A stretch of DNA of 64,000 bases from Cellvibrionaceae bacterium. Its GTDB lineage: Bacteria; Pseudomonadota; Gammaproteobacteria; Pseudomonadales; Cellvibrionaceae. The translations under genes were made by a program, and so were the position numbers. The notes under the pieces were generated by a model. It was given only the letters and a program-made list of their open reading frames with translations. It was not told where the DNA came from and did not search any database. Where the stretch lies: assembly GCA_028281575.1 (NCBI GenBank), contig JANQJP010000022.1, positions 1-64,000 on the forward strand. Reading direction: 5' to 3'. Shown in pieces: positions 10,278 through 20,798 of this stretch. How positions within the stretch are numbered: the stretch's first letter is position 1; each line of letters opens with the position of its first letter.

Positions 10278-12722
10278 TTAGAAGCGCAGCGTACCTTCCA
10301 GCGCAAGTGTCATTGGACGGCGTACAATGGAATAGTGCGTATTTGTATTAAAGGTTGAATCAGACAGCGGCGCATTTGCGGAATAGGAAATCACATATTC
10401 ATCGAGCAGGTTTTTCCCGAGCAGCGCGACGGCCCAGTGCTTTGCTTCCAAAGCGAGGCGAGCAGATAGCATGGTGTAAGCGTCGATTTCCCCTTTGGGG
10501 TCGAGATTTACATGCACGTTGTGCCCATCAACTTGTTGCGCGTCAATAAAGCCCGCGAACTCGATTCCTCTAAAAATTTCTCTGCGATAGTCCAAGCTGA
10601 GATTCAGTGTGTAATCGGGCGTATAAACACCGCGCTTGCCGGTGTAATCACAGGTATCTATGACGTCGTCGCCGTCGAGGTCAACGCCATCGGGTGTTTG
10701 TCCCGCGTAGCAATTGCCGTTTTTGAAATCTTGATATTCAAAGTCCAGCCAGGAAAAGCCGTAGGCGGCGATGAGGTTGTCAGTAATTGCCCAGCGTCCA
10801 TCCACTTCTATGCCCTGGACAACCGTTTCGTTAGCGTTGCCGACGTTGAAACCGACGCCGCCATCGAATTGGCTTATCTGCAGATCTTCATAGTCGGTGC
10901 GATAGAGTGCGACGTTGACCTCACCGCGACCGTCGCCGACGGTAGATTTCATACCGAGTTCAAGTGCTTGTGCCGTTTCTTCCTCAAACTCAAAGAAAAG
11001 ATAGGGGTTTTCTTCGGTTTCAGGCGCGAGGCCCTGGGGTGCTGAGAAATTGCCGACGCTGTTGGAGCGGGGGTCGAAGCCACCTGCTTTAAAGCCCGTT
11101 GTAAAGGATGCATAGGTCATGATGTCTTCGTTCACGTCGTACTCAACACTGATCAGTGGTGTAAACGCGCTTTCACTGCGTGATTTTTGCACATTGTGAC
11201 CGCCCCATACCAAGGGCAAGGTAGAGGGTGGATCTGTGGGTAAAAATGCCGTCGTTGCTTGCTCGTTTTCAGCACGGAATGCGTTTAGATATAACCAACC
11301 TGCAACTGGATCGTTAAGCATTTCGCCCGTTGATGGGGTAAACAGTGCCAGGACTTTCGACGCTTCCTTCTCTTCTTCGGTGTAGCGTGCGCCGAACGTG
11401 ATGTGTAAACGGTCGCTCATATGCCACGTCGTCTGTCCAAATATCGACCAGGAATCTGATGTTTGATCAAAGTCTCGACGCAGGCCGGTATCGGCGAACC
11501 CGGCACTTACTGCGGAAACCAGGAAGTTATCTGTGGCGATGGGCAGTGAATCAAAGAACGTTTGGTCCCAGGTTTGATAAAACACGCCGGCGATCCAATC
11601 GACGCGTTTGTCGTCCGGCGAAGTGATGCGCAGTTCCTGACTAAACTGCTCGTAGGTTTCGCCGAGGGAGAGGTCGAGAATTTTGGTGCCAGTATCGTCA
11701 CAGTCGCAAAGCTCGTCGTATTCGAAGTCAAGCCAACCGGAAACAGCTGTAAAGGTATGGTCGTTAAACTCGTAGTCCAGGCTAAACGTCGTATTGTTAA
11801 TTTCGTTAATGCTGCTTTCATCGGCATCCATCTGCCGGAGAAAATCGCGATCTGACTCTATGTCTGGTTCGCCTAATATTGCCAGTGCTTGCGCGTAAGT
11901 TGCGCCACCTGCGGCAAGAGGTTCATCGAGGGTAATTTCTATGGGTCGGCCGCGTGTTTCAAATTCGTTCTTTTCTGTTTTTAAAAATAATCTCAATGCG
12001 TCGGTCGGTGTCCATTCCAGGCTAAGTCGAATCGCATCTTCTTCGGCGCTTGGCTCATCTGTGCCTTTAAATGTGTTAATAAAATAGCCTTCTTCCTCAT
12101 AAGATCTGTAGGCGACACGTGCGCGCAGTTCATCGGTAATGGGGCCAGATAGTACCGCGTTGACCTCGTCTTGCTCGTGCTCGAACTCGCGTGAAACGGT
12201 CAGTTTGCCTTCGAGTTCTTCTGTGGGACGGGCTGTTGTCAGATTGAGCGCGCCGGCAATGCTGTTTTTACCGAACAGGGTAGACTGAGGGCCACGCAGC
12301 ATTTCAGCGCGTTCCATATCCATCATCGGTGTGCGGAAGAGTTGTGCCCGCCCGTGATAAATACCATCGATATACATGCCCACACTCTGCTCAAACCCCT
12401 GGCTATTGTCCGAACCTATGCCCCGCACGCGCACCTGAGTACTAAAGCCGGTTTCGGTAAAGTGAATGTTGGGTAAGAAGACGGTGAGATCTTCGAGCGT
12501 TTCAATGCCGGCATCATCGATTTTTTGGCCACTAACCGCCGCGACAGAGATCGGCACATCTTGGAGACTCTCCTCGCGTTTTTGCGCAGTGACGATTTGT
12601 TCTTCGAGTCGGGGCCCTGTGTCAGTATTTTGTGTTTGCGCTGTGCTTTGGACTGAAACAAGAAGCAGCGCGAGGGCTGCTGGTCGGAAAAAATGCGTAT
12701 GACGGATATGATTGACACGCAT
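10278..12722 (-). CDS. TonB-dependent outer-membrane receptor
   Basis: Outer-membrane beta-barrel importing an unknown substrate with TonB energy. The start is ATG 12722, preceded by GGAGAT and giving a signal peptide ending near STAQ; the open frame extends further upstream but without signal-peptide character. About 814 residues. The TonB-box/plug region begins EEQIVTAQKREESLQDVPISV, the plug contains VRGIG and LRGPQSTLFGKNSIAGAL, and the barrel ends in phenylalanine (LEGTLRF) as outer-membrane proteins do. The plug resembles the broad group of TonB receptors for iron complexes, glycans and other organics. No transport partner or regulator adjoins it. Confidence 0.92.
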   Translation of the reverse strand: MRVNHIRHTHFFRPAALALLLVSVQSTAQTQNTDTGPRLEEQIVTAQKREESLQDVPISVAAVSGQKIDDAGIETLEDLTVFLPNIHFTETGFSTQVRVRGIGSDNSQGFEQSVGMYIDGIYHGRAQLFRTPMMDMERAEMLRGPQSTLFGKNSIAGALNLTTARPTEELEGKLTVSREFEHEQDEVNAVLSGPITDELRARVAYRSYEEEGYFINTFKGTDEPSAEEDAIRLSLEWTPTDALRLFLKTEKNEFETRGRPIEITLDEPLAAGGATYAQALAILGEPDIESDRDFLRQMDADESSINEINNTTFSLDYEFNDHTFTAVSGWLDFEYDELCDCDDTGTKILDLSLGETYEQFSQELRITSPDDKRVDWIAGVFYQTWDQTFFDSLPIATDNFLVSAVSAGFADTGLRRDFDQTSDSWSIFGQTTWHMSDRLHITFGARYTEEEKEASKVLALFTPSTGEMLNDPVAGWLYLNAFRAENEQATTAFLPTDPPSTLPLVWGGHNVQKSRSESAFTPLISVEYDVNEDIMTYASFTTGFKAGGFDPRSNSVGNFSAPQGLAPETEENPYLFFEFEEETAQALELGMKSTVGDGRGEVNVALYRTDYEDLQISQFDGGVGFNVGNANETVVQGIEVDGRWAITDNLIAAYGFSWLDFEYQDFKNGNCYAGQTPDGVDLDGDDVIDTCDYTGKRGVYTPDYTLNLSLDYRREIFRGIEFAGFIDAQQVDGHNVHVNLDPKGEIDAYTMLSARLALEAKHWAVALLGKNLLDEYVISYSANAPLSDSTFNTNTHYSIVRRPMTLALEGTLRF

Positions 12723-12935
12723 CGATGTATCTCCAGTGTTTATTTTGGGGTTGGCTGTTTGAGAGCAGGAGCGGCGGAGCTTAGATCCGACGATGGGCAT
12801 GAACGGCAAACGTCAAACTAGCTAACCTTGTTATTGTTTCGACACGTTATCTGTGTCATGTCCGAGTATAGGCCAAACGCTTCAGTAACGCAGGCTTTGC
12901 TTGACTCTTAGACGCATATAATAACGCTTTATATG

Positions 12936-12961
12936 AAAATTAAAACGCTTGTTTTAATTTT
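12936..12961 (-). terminator. A/T-rich hairpin downstream of the epimerase gene
   Basis: Two 11-base arms (12936–12946 and 12951–12961) pair perfectly around a 4-base loop, just after the epimerase stop codon at 12966. The 3' half read on the minus strand is T-rich, which suits an intrinsic terminator, although the stem is weak. Confidence 0.5.
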
Positions 12962-12965
12962 TTGA

Positions 12966-13973
12966 CTAGGCTTTGTAATAGCTTCGATACCATTCAACAA
13001 AAGCACTAATTCCCGTCTTTAACGGTGTGACAGGTTTAAAATCTGTGTAGTTGATGAGCTGACTGACATCGGCGTAGGTAGACGGAACATCTCCGGCTTG
13101 CATTGGCATCATGTTCTTTTGGGCCGTTACGCCAAGGCATTCTTCGATGGTTTCTATAAACCCGAGCAGGCTTACGGGTGCGTTATTGCCAATATTGAAA
13201 ACGCGATAGGGCGCGTAGCTGCTCGATGGATCCGGCGCTTTGCCAGACCAGTCGGTGTTGGCCGTTGGAATGGCATCGGTAACGCGAATCACGCCTTCAA
13301 CGATATCGTCGATGTAGGTAAAGTCGCGCGACATGTCCCCGTAGTTGTAGACATCAATAGTCTCGCCATTAAGAATTTTTTTAACAAATTTAAAATAGGC
13401 CATATCCGGGCGTCCCCATGGCCCATAGACAGTGAAAAAGCGCAAGCCGGTTGTGGGCAGGTCAAACAAGTTGCTATAGGTGTGCGCCATAAGTTCATTT
13501 GATTTTTTACTCGCGGCGTAAAGCGATACCGGATGATCTACGTTGTGTTTTTCACTAAACGGTTGCTGTTTATTCGCACCATAGACCGAACTGGATGAAG
13601 CGTAACTCAGATGCGGGACCTGACTGTTGCGACAACCCTCAAGAATATTCACAAAGCCAACAATATTGGAATCCACATAGGCGCGCGGGTTTTCGATTGA
13701 GTAGCGCACGCCGGCCTGGGCGCCGAGATGGCATACGCGCTCAAAGTCGTGATCTGAAAACAATTTATCTATGGCAGACCGATCGGCAAGGTCCATTTTA
13801 AAGAACGAGAAATTGGGGTGTTTTTCGAGTATCGCTAAACGGCTTTGTTTAAGTAAAACGTCGTAGTAGTCGTTGAGGTTATCGATACCGACGACGCTAT
13901 CTCCGCGCTCAAGAAGTTTTTGAATCAAGTGGAAGCCGACAAAGCCGGCGGCACCGGTGACGAGGAGTTTCAT
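12966..13973 (-). CDS. NAD-dependent epimerase, probable UDP-glucuronate 4-epimerase
   Basis: Extended short-chain dehydrogenase that probably interconverts UDP-glucuronate and UDP-galacturonate for surface polysaccharide. The 335 residues carry the Rossmann motif GAAGFVGFH (7–15), then [11 protein letters not shown], a hallmark of the glucuronate-epimerase branch. SSSSVYG and YAASKK supply the catalytic Ser/Tyr/Lys, and [13 protein letters not shown] and [11 protein letters not shown] follow. No other polysaccharide genes are adjacent. UDP-glucose 4-epimerase is a less likely alternative. Confidence 0.88.
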   Translation of the reverse strand: MKLLVTGAAGFVGFHLIQKLLERGDSVVGIDNLNDYYDVLLKQSRLAILEKHPNFSFFKMDLADRSAIDKLFSDHDFERVCHLGAQAGVRYSIENPRAYVDSNIVGFVNILEGCRNSQVPHLSYASSSSVYGANKQQPFSEKHNVDHPVSLYAASKKSNELMAHTYSNLFDLPTTGLRFFTVYGPWGRPDMAYFKFVKKILNGETIDVYNYGDMSRDFTYIDDIVEGVIRVTDAIPTANTDWSGKAPDPSSSYAPYRVFNIGNNAPVSLLGFIETIEECLGVTAQKNMMPMQAGDVPSTYADVSQLINYTDFKPVTPLKTGISAFVEWYRSYYKA

Positions 13974-14134
13974 TCTTCTTGTTGCCCTTTTTAGGTTTAA
14001 GACTACTATTTTAACGCAATCTTGTTTGGGAATTCATCCGAGGTGCTGGGAATTACCCATGAGATCTGTTTAAATGGCGAACAATTTTTCCGTCCGCGGA
14101 TTTGGTTTCTTGTTAGCAGAGTTCTTTTATTTTC

Positions 14135-15286
14135 ATGCAGTTTTCTGAATTACCTCTTTCTTCTTCAATCCAGCAGGCACTCGCTGAATTAGGTTTTGTG
14201 GATTGTTCGCCAATCCAGGCGCAGTCTCTTCCGTTTACGTTGAACGGCCATGATTGCATGGGCAAAGCGCAGACGGGGACCGGTAAAACGGCGGCCTTTT
14301 TAATCGCGTTGTTTGAGTCGTTAATGAATGAGCCTGCGCCTGAAGAGCGCTATGCCGGTGAAGCGCGTGCCGTTGTGATTTCCCCGACGCGCGAGCTCGC
14401 ACTGCAAATAGAGATGGACGCCAGGGATATTGGCAAATATGCCGGTTACAACATTGTATCGTTGGTGGGAGGCGTTGATTACGAGCGACAGCGCAAGAAG
14501 CTGCATAACGATTTTGTTGATATCGTTGTCGCCACGCCGGGTCGCTTGTTGGATTTTTGTGAGAAGCGCGAGCTGTTTCTGGATCAGCTGGAGGTTTTGG
14601 TGATCGATGAGGCCGACCGAATGCTGGATATGGGCTTTATTCCGCAGGTGAAGCGAATCGAACGTTATTCCCCGCGCAAGCAATACAGACAAACAATGAT
14701 GTTCTCCGCCACGTTTTCCGATGATGTTTTGCGCCTGGCCGAGCGTTGGATGGTGGAACCTAAAAGCGTGGAAATCGAACCGGAGAGTGTGGCGACTGAC
14801 ACCGTTGAACAAAAGCTCTACATGGTTTCGGGAGACGAAAAGCTTGTGATATTAAAAAATATTATTGCAGGGACTCAGGTTTCCAGCGCGATGATTTTCG
14901 CGAACCGGCGTGATGAGTGTCGGCGATTGCACGATGCTTTGCGCTCTGACGGTCTGCAAGTAGGGCTGCTATCGGGTGATATTCCCCAGGCAAAACGCAT
15001 TAAAACGCTCAATGGTTTTAAGTCGGGTCGCCTTAAGTTTTTAGTTGCCACCGATGTTGCGGGCCGGGGTATTCATATCGATGGCGTCTCTCATGTGATT
15101 AACTATACCTTGCCAGAGGAGCCGGAAGACTATGTCCATAGAATTGGGCGCACCGGGCGTGCAGGTACCAGTGGCACGTCAATAAGTTTTGCATGTGAAG
15201 ATGACGCCTTTCGCCTGCCGAGCATTGAAGACCTGTTAGGCAGGCCGCTCATTTGTGAACATCCTCCCGAGCATCTGCTTCCTTAA
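14135..15286 (+). CDS. rhlB: DEAD-box RNA helicase, RhlB-like
   Basis: ATP-dependent RNA helicase; RhlB helps the degradosome unwind mRNA. The 383 residues hold all the usual motifs in order: Q-motif PIQAQSLP (about 26–33), Walker A AQTGTGKT (45–52), PTRELALQ, TPGRLLD, DEAD in LVIDEADRMLDMGF, SAT in MMFSATF, and the C-terminal HRIGRTGRAG. The C-terminal tail after the helicase core is short (ends EHPPEHLLP), without the basic extension of many RhlE/DbpA proteins. Assignment to RhlB rather than another DEAD-box group rests on overall resemblance. Confidence 0.85.
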   Translation: MQFSELPLSSSIQQALAELGFVDCSPIQAQSLPFTLNGHDCMGKAQTGTGKTAAFLIALFESLMNEPAPEERYAGEARAVVISPTRELALQIEMDARDIGKYAGYNIVSLVGGVDYERQRKKLHNDFVDIVVATPGRLLDFCEKRELFLDQLEVLVIDEADRMLDMGFIPQVKRIERYSPRKQYRQTMMFSATFSDDVLRLAERWMVEPKSVEIEPESVATDTVEQKLYMVSGDEKLVILKNIIAGTQVSSAMIFANRRDECRRLHDALRSDGLQVGLLSGDIPQAKRIKTLNGFKSGRLKFLVATDVAGRGIHIDGVSHVINYTLPEEPEDYVHRIGRTGRAGTSGTSISFACEDDAFRLPSIEDLLGRPLICEHPPEHLLP

Positions 15287-15365
15287 AGTTCGACTTTATT
15301 CTCTTAGAGCGTCGATAAAAACTGATCTACACTGGTTATAACGCCAATTGGAATGCAACCAGAGT

Positions 15366-16610
15366 ATGAAACCGGTCTTAGTTGTCGAAGACAGCCCGAT
15401 GGTCATGAAGATCATCAAGCATGTGCTGTCTCAAAGCAAACTCATTCAAGCTGAATATGCATCGAGCTTTGCAGAAGCAAAAGCGCTTGTAGAAGCACAG
15501 GGAAAAGATTTTTTTTGCGCGCTTGTTGACCTCAGCCTTCCCGATGCGCCGAGCGGCGAAGTCGTCGATTATACGCTGTCAAAAAAAATCCCCAGCATTG
15601 TTCTCACCAGTACTTTCGACGAAAAAAAACGCGAAGCGATGCTTGCCAAAGGCATTGTCGATTATGTTACCAAGGAAGGGCGTTACTCTTATGAGTTAGC
15701 CTTAAATACGGTTCATCGGCTAATCAAGAATACAGGTATAAAAGTACTGGTTGTCGACGATTCAAGTGTGCAGAGAAAAATGCTTCATCAGCTTTTAAGT
15801 TTGCATATGTACAATGTGCTTGAGGCGGAAGATGGTGTCGATGCAATCAAGGTTGTTCTCGAAAACCCCGATATCAGATTACTCATTACAGACTTCAACA
15901 TGCCGCGCATGGATGGTTTTGAACTAATTAAAAATCTGCGCGTTAAATACGAAAAAGGTGACCTGGTTATTATTGGTATTTCTTCGGACGAACAGGGTTC
16001 ACTGTCAGCAAAATTTATTAAGTATGGCGCCAACGATTTTCTCAAAAAACCATTTAATCACGAAGAGTTTTTTTGCAGAATTACCCATAATATTGAGTTT
16101 CTGGAATTAATCGAGCAAATTCGGGACGCTGCGAATCGTGACGAGCTCACGGGCGTGTATCACCGCCAGTATTTTTTCCGACAAGGTGCGGAACTCCATC
16201 ACAGTGCTCTGCAAAACGATACGCCGCTTGCTGCAGCTGTTATTGACCTCGATCATTTTGCTGATATTAATTTGGAACACGGCAATGAAATTGGGGATGA
16301 GTTGATACATCAACTCGCGCAGCGCTTGAGCAAGCTCTTCGATCGCTTTTTATTGGCACGAGCAGAAGGGCAGGCATATTTTGTCTTGATGCCTGGCCTC
16401 GACAACAATAAAGCGTGCGCCTATGTTGAAAAGATACGACAGCTTGTGAGTTCTGAAGACTTTCATGTGCAGGGACAAGTGCTGCGTATGACCTTTACCG
16501 CTGGAGTCAGCAACCAGCTGGAAGAAACGCTCGATGCGCATATCTTGCAAACAATGCATTGCTTAAAGCGCGCAAAGGATGCCGGTGGCGATTTGGTTCT
16601 AGGTGATTAG
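15366..16610 (+). CDS. Two-receiver response regulator with degenerate GGDEF domain
   Basis: Domains in order: REC1 (about 4–120; VLVVEDSPMVMK, acceptor Asp in LVDLSLPD), REC2 (about 125–245; VLVVDDSS, acceptor in LITDFNMPRMDG, FLKKPF), then a GGDEF domain beginning RDELTGVYHRQYF. The catalytic loop that should read GG[DE]EF reads EGQAY (within RAEGQAYFVLMP), so diguanylate cyclase activity is unlikely and a GTP- or partner-binding role is more probable. I start at ATG 15366; the upstream TTG at 15348 adds six residues. No sensor kinase is adjacent. The stop TAG lies in a short repeat shared with three other genes. Confidence 0.9.
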   Translation: MKPVLVVEDSPMVMKIIKHVLSQSKLIQAEYASSFAEAKALVEAQGKDFFCALVDLSLPDAPSGEVVDYTLSKKIPSIVLTSTFDEKKREAMLAKGIVDYVTKEGRYSYELALNTVHRLIKNTGIKVLVVDDSSVQRKMLHQLLSLHMYNVLEAEDGVDAIKVVLENPDIRLLITDFNMPRMDGFELIKNLRVKYEKGDLVIIGISSDEQGSLSAKFIKYGANDFLKKPFNHEEFFCRITHNIEFLELIEQIRDAANRDELTGVYHRQYFFRQGAELHHSALQNDTPLAAAVIDLDHFADINLEHGNEIGDELIHQLAQRLSKLFDRFLLARAEGQAYFVLMPGLDNNKACAYVEKIRQLVSSEDFHVQGQVLRMTFTAGVSNQLEETLDAHILQTMHCLKRAKDAGGDLVLGD

Positions 16611-16636
16611 TGTGAACAGGCCCTAGGGCTTTTTTT
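16607..16636. repeat. Stop-codon repeat (solo) and possible terminator
   Basis: TTAGTGTGAACAGGCCCT at 16607–16624 contains the TAG stop of the response-regulator gene and matches the sequence at the lptA stop (36569–36586) apart from one base (G for T in the GTGTKAAC part). It runs into CCCTAGGGC and a seven-base T-tract, which could act as a weak terminator; the stem can only form about four pairs. Confidence 0.6.
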
Positions 16637-16755
16637 GAGCTAGGCAGCGCGCCGATTTCGCTTCGTTGAATATGGCGCGAATAACACAACCATTCTTCGG
16701 CAGAAAATAGGGTGCTCAGTGTTCGTCAAAGTGACGTGCCTACAAATTTTTTGTA

Positions 16756-17541
16756 CTATTCAAGCACGTCAACGCTGTGCTGTTTTAGCTCATTGAGCCA
16801 AAAGATAGTGCCGCCGGTGACAGCTGCGGGCATGGCAAAAATATTGATTATGGGCACGATGCTGCAGCCCATTATCGTCGTGCCAAAGCCCAGGCTTGAG
16901 CGTATGCGACTCCAGAGACAATTGCGCATATCGTAAAATTCCACTTGATGGTTGTCCGCCGGATAGTCTGCATATTGAATCGCCATCGTCCAAGCTCCCC
17001 AAGTTAAGCCAATAAGTGGAGCGAGTATTTGTAATAAAGGAATAAAACCCACCAATATCATCAGCAATATCACCAGCAGTCCACGCATTAGAAAGTAGGT
17101 GAGCTTGCTTATTTCTCGCAGCAACACTCGCGGAATTAAACTCCAAAGCGTTTCAACGGGAAGTTCATTACCGGTGAGTATTTTTTCTGCGGATTCTGCC
17201 AATAGGCCGTAAAAAGGTGCGGCGATAACATTCGTAATGACATTAAAGGCATAACCGTAGAGGATTAGAAACAAAGCGCCGACGATAAACCACACAAACC
17301 ATTTAAAGGGTTCGACAACTGGCGCGAGCCATTCTGGAATAAACGCCATATCACTGTTGACGATCGACCAGAAATAGCTCAGCAGTAGACTGGTAAGCGC
17401 AATAAAAAGCACGCAGTTTACCGCTAGAGGTACAAGGATATATACGCGCAGCTTGGGGTGCCATAGTAGCCGTATACCCTCGATCATATAGTTGACACCG
17501 GCGCAGAAACTGTTGGATGGATAGCCAATTTTTGCCACCAC
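16756..17541 (-). CDS. cysZ: Sulfate transporter CysZ
   Basis: Inner-membrane sulfate importer feeding cysteine synthesis. The 261 residues show the CysZ/EI24 pattern: the opening NSFCAGVNYMIEGIRLLWHP, about four to six hydrophobic helices, and the central YGFNV-like segment YAFNVITNVIAAPFYGLLAE. Length agrees with E. coli CysZ (253). It lies 7 bp after a small PA4642-like gene and shares its direction. It converges on the response-regulator gene. Confidence 0.9.
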   Translation of the reverse strand: MVAKIGYPSNSFCAGVNYMIEGIRLLWHPKLRVYILVPLAVNCVLFIALTSLLLSYFWSIVNSDMAFIPEWLAPVVEPFKWFVWFIVGALFLILYGYAFNVITNVIAAPFYGLLAESAEKILTGNELPVETLWSLIPRVLLREISKLTYFLMRGLLVILLMILVGFIPLLQILAPLIGLTWGAWTMAIQYADYPADNHQVEFYDMRNCLWSRIRSSLGFGTTIMGCSIVPIINIFAMPAAVTGGTIFWLNELKQHSVDVLE

Positions 17542-17548
17542 GTTGCTC

Positions 17549-17848
17549 CTATATTTTAGCGCCGCCTGCTTTTAATGCGGATCGATACTCTGAAGCCTGA
17601 TGGTGCTCTTGGATTTCCTGCAACAGATTAAGCCCCCTTGGATTTTGCGCATTGATATCGTAATTGGCTTCGACAAAAAATTGTACGAAGGTAGTAAAAT
17701 TGTCTGCGTTCATGCTGCGGTAGGCCCGCTCCAAGCGAAGATAATCTGTGTTGATACAGTCGCGCGGTTCAATTTCCAAAAAACCTCTTACTCTATCGTC
17801 ACTAAATGTTTCGCCGAGTACTTTTTGTTTATCTTTTTTAAGTGCCAT
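17549..17848 (-). CDS. PA4642 family conserved protein
   Basis: A 99-residue soluble protein with no signal peptide or membrane segment. Its composition and the motifs LERAYRSM and NPRGLNLLQEI resemble the PA4642-type family of unknown function known from Pseudomonas and relatives. The C-terminal part could form helical repeats, but this is only an impression. It begins 2 bp after gatB ends on the same strand, so it is probably translated from the gatCAB message, with cysZ 7 bp downstream. Confidence 0.72.
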   Translation of the reverse strand: MALKKDKQKVLGETFSDDRVRGFLEIEPRDCINTDYLRLERAYRSMNADNFTTFVQFFVEANYDINAQNPRGLNLLQEIQEHHQASEYRSALKAGGAKI

Positions 17849-17850
17849 AA

Positions 17851-19293
17851 TTATTTTTCGAGTTTCTCTTGCAATATTTTGTTTAACTGTTGGGGGTTTG
17901 CCTGCCCCTTGGAAAGCTTCATCGATTGACCGACGAAAAAGCCGAGCATTTTGGGACGTTTTTCCGCGGGTGCATTGCGGTAATTTTCAACTTGCTGTGC
18001 ATTGTTGGCGATGACTTCATCGACAATTTTTTCCAGCGTGCCACTATCGCTCACTTGTTTTAAGCCTTTGGCTTCAATAATTCGGTCGACGTCACCCTCT
18101 TTATTCCAGAGTGCGTCAAACACGGTCTTGGCTATTTTGTTCGAAATAGTGCCATCTTTAATGCGCGCAATTAATTGCGCGAGATCAGCAGCGCTTATTG
18201 GCGCGTCGCCAATGTGTGTGTCATTTGCGTTTAGACGCGCGCTGACTTCACCCATAATCCAGTTGGCTGTGAGTTTTGGGTCCCCGCACTGCTCGGTAGC
18301 CGCTTCGAAAAAGTTTGCGGTGTTCAAATCCGTGCTGAGTAATTCTGCGTCGTAGCTCGATAGCTTATAGTCCGTTTCAAAACGTGTTTGGCGAGCACTG
18401 GGTAATTCAGGCAGTTGTTGTCTAATGTCACTGATATATGCTTCGTCTATGACGACGGGCAGTAAATCTGGACACGGAAAGTAGCGATAATCATTGGCTT
18501 CTTCTTTTGAGCGCATTGAGCGCGCGGAATGTGTATCGCCGTCATAAAGACGTGTCTCCTGAACGACGCTGCCGCCACTTTCCAAAAGATCGATTTGACG
18601 TTCTATTTCCTGTTCAATACAGCGTTCCATAAAGCGAAACGAGTTTAAATTTTTCGTTTCTGTCCGGGTGCCCAATTTCTGTTCACCTTTGGGTCGAATA
18701 GAAATATTTACATCGAAACGCATGGAGCCTTGAGACATTTCACCGTCACATATACCTAGGGAAGTGACAACGGAATGCAGTTTGCGCGCAAAGGCAACAG
18801 CTTCTTCGCCGCTGCGCATATCGGGTTCTGTCACAACTTCGATTAATGGTGTGCCGGCGCGGTTGAGATCGATGCCACTCATGCCGTGATAGTCTTCATG
18901 CAATGATTTGCCTGCATCTTCTTCAAGGTGGGCGTGGTGGACACGTATGCGCTTTTCCTCTTCACCTACCCGAATATCCACGTGCCCACCGACGACGATA
19001 GGTTTTTCGAGTTGCGTGGTTTGGTAGCCCTTGGGTAAATCCGGGTAAAAGTAATTTTTGCGTTCGAATACTGAGTGCTTATTGATTTCGGCATCAATGG
19101 CGAGGCCAAACATGGTCGCGAATTTATAAGCCTGTGCGTTCACAACTGGCAAGGTGCCCGGCATGGCCAAATCGATGGCACTGGCCTGGGTATTTGGCGC
19201 TGCGCCGAAAGCTGTACTGCTTCCGGAAAAAATCTTACTGTTGGTGGCAAGTTGAACGTGAATTTCCAAGCCAATAACGGTTTCCCACTCCAT
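17851..19293 (-). CDS. gatB: Asp/Glu-tRNA(Asn/Gln) amidotransferase subunit B
   Basis: Subunit of GatCAB, which converts Glu-tRNA(Gln) and Asp-tRNA(Asn) to the amidated forms. GatB binds the tRNA and activates the acyl group. I start at ATG 19293, giving [15 protein letters not shown], the normal GatB start, about 480 residues; the open frame extends another 22 codons into gatA without homology. Conserved [16 protein letters not shown] and RAGTPLIE are present, followed by a C-terminal YqeY-like domain. It follows gatA by 11 bp. Confidence 0.97.
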   Translation of the reverse strand: MEWETVIGLEIHVQLATNSKIFSGSSTAFGAAPNTQASAIDLAMPGTLPVVNAQAYKFATMFGLAIDAEINKHSVFERKNYFYPDLPKGYQTTQLEKPIVVGGHVDIRVGEEEKRIRVHHAHLEEDAGKSLHEDYHGMSGIDLNRAGTPLIEVVTEPDMRSGEEAVAFARKLHSVVTSLGICDGEMSQGSMRFDVNISIRPKGEQKLGTRTETKNLNSFRFMERCIEQEIERQIDLLESGGSVVQETRLYDGDTHSARSMRSKEEANDYRYFPCPDLLPVVIDEAYISDIRQQLPELPSARQTRFETDYKLSSYDAELLSTDLNTANFFEAATEQCGDPKLTANWIMGEVSARLNANDTHIGDAPISAADLAQLIARIKDGTISNKIAKTVFDALWNKEGDVDRIIEAKGLKQVSDSGTLEKIVDEVIANNAQQVENYRNAPAEKRPKMLGFFVGQSMKLSKGQANPQQLNKILQEKLEK

Positions 19294-19304
19294 TTTTTTC
19301 AGCC

Positions 19305-20759
19305 TTAATTTATGTCTTTTGGGGTAAGCGAGTGAAAGTCCGTTTCCCGTTGAAAACAATGCGCGGCGTTTAATATGCGCGCCTCGTCGAAGTGTTTGCC
19401 GATGAGCTGAAGGCCAACCGGTTTGTCGTCAACGAGCCCACACGGGATGCTCATACCGGGGAGGCCGGCCAGATTGGCGGCGATGGTAAAAATATCCTCT
19501 AAATACATGGCCACGGGGTCGGCACCTTTTGCACCGAACGCAAAAGCGGGGCTGGGAGCGGTCGGCCCCAGTACGATATCTACACCTTCAAATGCCGCAT
19601 CAAAGTCATTTTTAATCAAGCGTCTGACTTGTTGAGCCTTGTGATAATAGGCATCGTAATAGCCGGCGGATAGGGCGTAGGTGCCGACTAAAATGCGGCG
19701 TTTTACCTCTTCGCCGAAACCTTCTCCCCGAGAGCGCTTATATAGGTCTTCGAGATTTTTCGGATTTTCACAGCGGTGGCCATAGCGCACGCCGTCAAAG
19801 CGGCTCAGATTGGCGGAGCATTCCGCCGGCGCAATAACGTAGTACGCCGGCACGGCAAGCGACGTATTTGGCAGCGATATCTCGCTTATTTTTGCGCCTA
19901 ATTTTTCGTAGGTGCCTATCGCTTCCTGCACTGCGGATGCCGTACCAGGATGCAAACCATCGCTGAAATATTCTTTGGGTACCCCGATGCGCATTCCATT
20001 GACACGGTTGTTTAAGCTCGCGCTGTAATCCGGTACATCTTTGGGGATATTGGTTGAGTCCTTCGGGTCGACGCTTGCCATTGTATTGAGCATTAGCGCG
20101 GCATCCTCAGCGGTTCTGGCAATAATCCCGCCCTGATCCAGGCTCGAGGCGAAGGCGATCATTCCCCATCGCGACACGCGCCCATAAGTGGGCTTGATAC
20201 CCGTGACGCCGCACAAGGCGGCGGGCTGGCGAATCGAACCGCCGGTATCAGTGGCTGTCGCAGCAGGGGTCAGAAGGGCAGCTACAGCCGCTGCTGAACC
20301 ACCGGAGGAACCGCCGGGAACACAGTCTTTCGCCCAGGGGTTGCGTACAGGCCCAAAAAAGCTTGTCTCGTTAGATGAACCCATCGCGAACTCATCCATA
20401 TTGGTCTTGCCAAGCATGACAGCCCCAGCGCGGCGATAGTTTTCTACAACTGTCGCATCGTAAGGGGGAACAAAGTTTTCCAGCATTTTGGAGCCACAGG
20501 TAGTGGGCGTACCATCTGTACAAAAAATGTCTTTATGTGCGATGGGAATGCCTAATAGCGGTGTTTCGTCGCCTGCGGCAAGCGCCTGGTCAGCAGACTG
20601 CGCCTGCTCAAGCGCGGCATCTTCAGTGACGCTGATAAAACTGTTTAGTTCGCTGTCGTACTTTTTGATACGTGCTAGATAGTGTTGGGTGAGTTCAACA
20701 CTGGAAAACGTTTTGTCCTTCAGTTTTTTAATTTGTTCTGTAATTGTTAGTTGGTGCAT
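19305..20759 (-). CDS. gatA: Asp/Glu-tRNA(Asn/Gln) amidotransferase subunit A
   Basis: Amidase subunit that releases ammonia from glutamine and channels it to GatB. The Ser-cisSer-Lys triad is visible: K76 in [10 protein letters not shown]151 in [11 protein letters not shown], and S175 in [11 protein letters not shown]. The 484-residue length is standard. It is the middle gene of gatCAB: 39 bp after gatC and 11 bp before gatB. Presence of GatCAB suggests that tRNA-dependent amidation supplies Asn-tRNA, Gln-tRNA or both in this organism. Confidence 0.98.
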   Translation of the reverse strand: MHQLTITEQIKKLKDKTFSSVELTQHYLARIKKYDSELNSFISVTEDAALEQAQSADQALAAGDETPLLGIPIAHKDIFCTDGTPTTCGSKMLENFVPPYDATVVENYRRAGAVMLGKTNMDEFAMGSSNETSFFGPVRNPWAKDCVPGGSSGGSAAAVAALLTPAATATDTGGSIRQPAALCGVTGIKPTYGRVSRWGMIAFASSLDQGGIIARTAEDAALMLNTMASVDPKDSTNIPKDVPDYSASLNNRVNGMRIGVPKEYFSDGLHPGTASAVQEAIGTYEKLGAKISEISLPNTSLAVPAYYVIAPAECSANLSRFDGVRYGHRCENPKNLEDLYKRSRGEGFGEEVKRRILVGTYALSAGYYDAYYHKAQQVRRLIKNDFDAAFEGVDIVLGPTAPSPAFAFGAKGADPVAMYLEDIFTIAANLAGLPGMSIPCGLVDDKPVGLQLIGKHFDEARILNAAHCFQRETDFHSLTPKDIN

Positions 20760-20798
20760 TAAAAGAGTCCGCAGCCCGCAAATAATAAGAGTAGTGAT

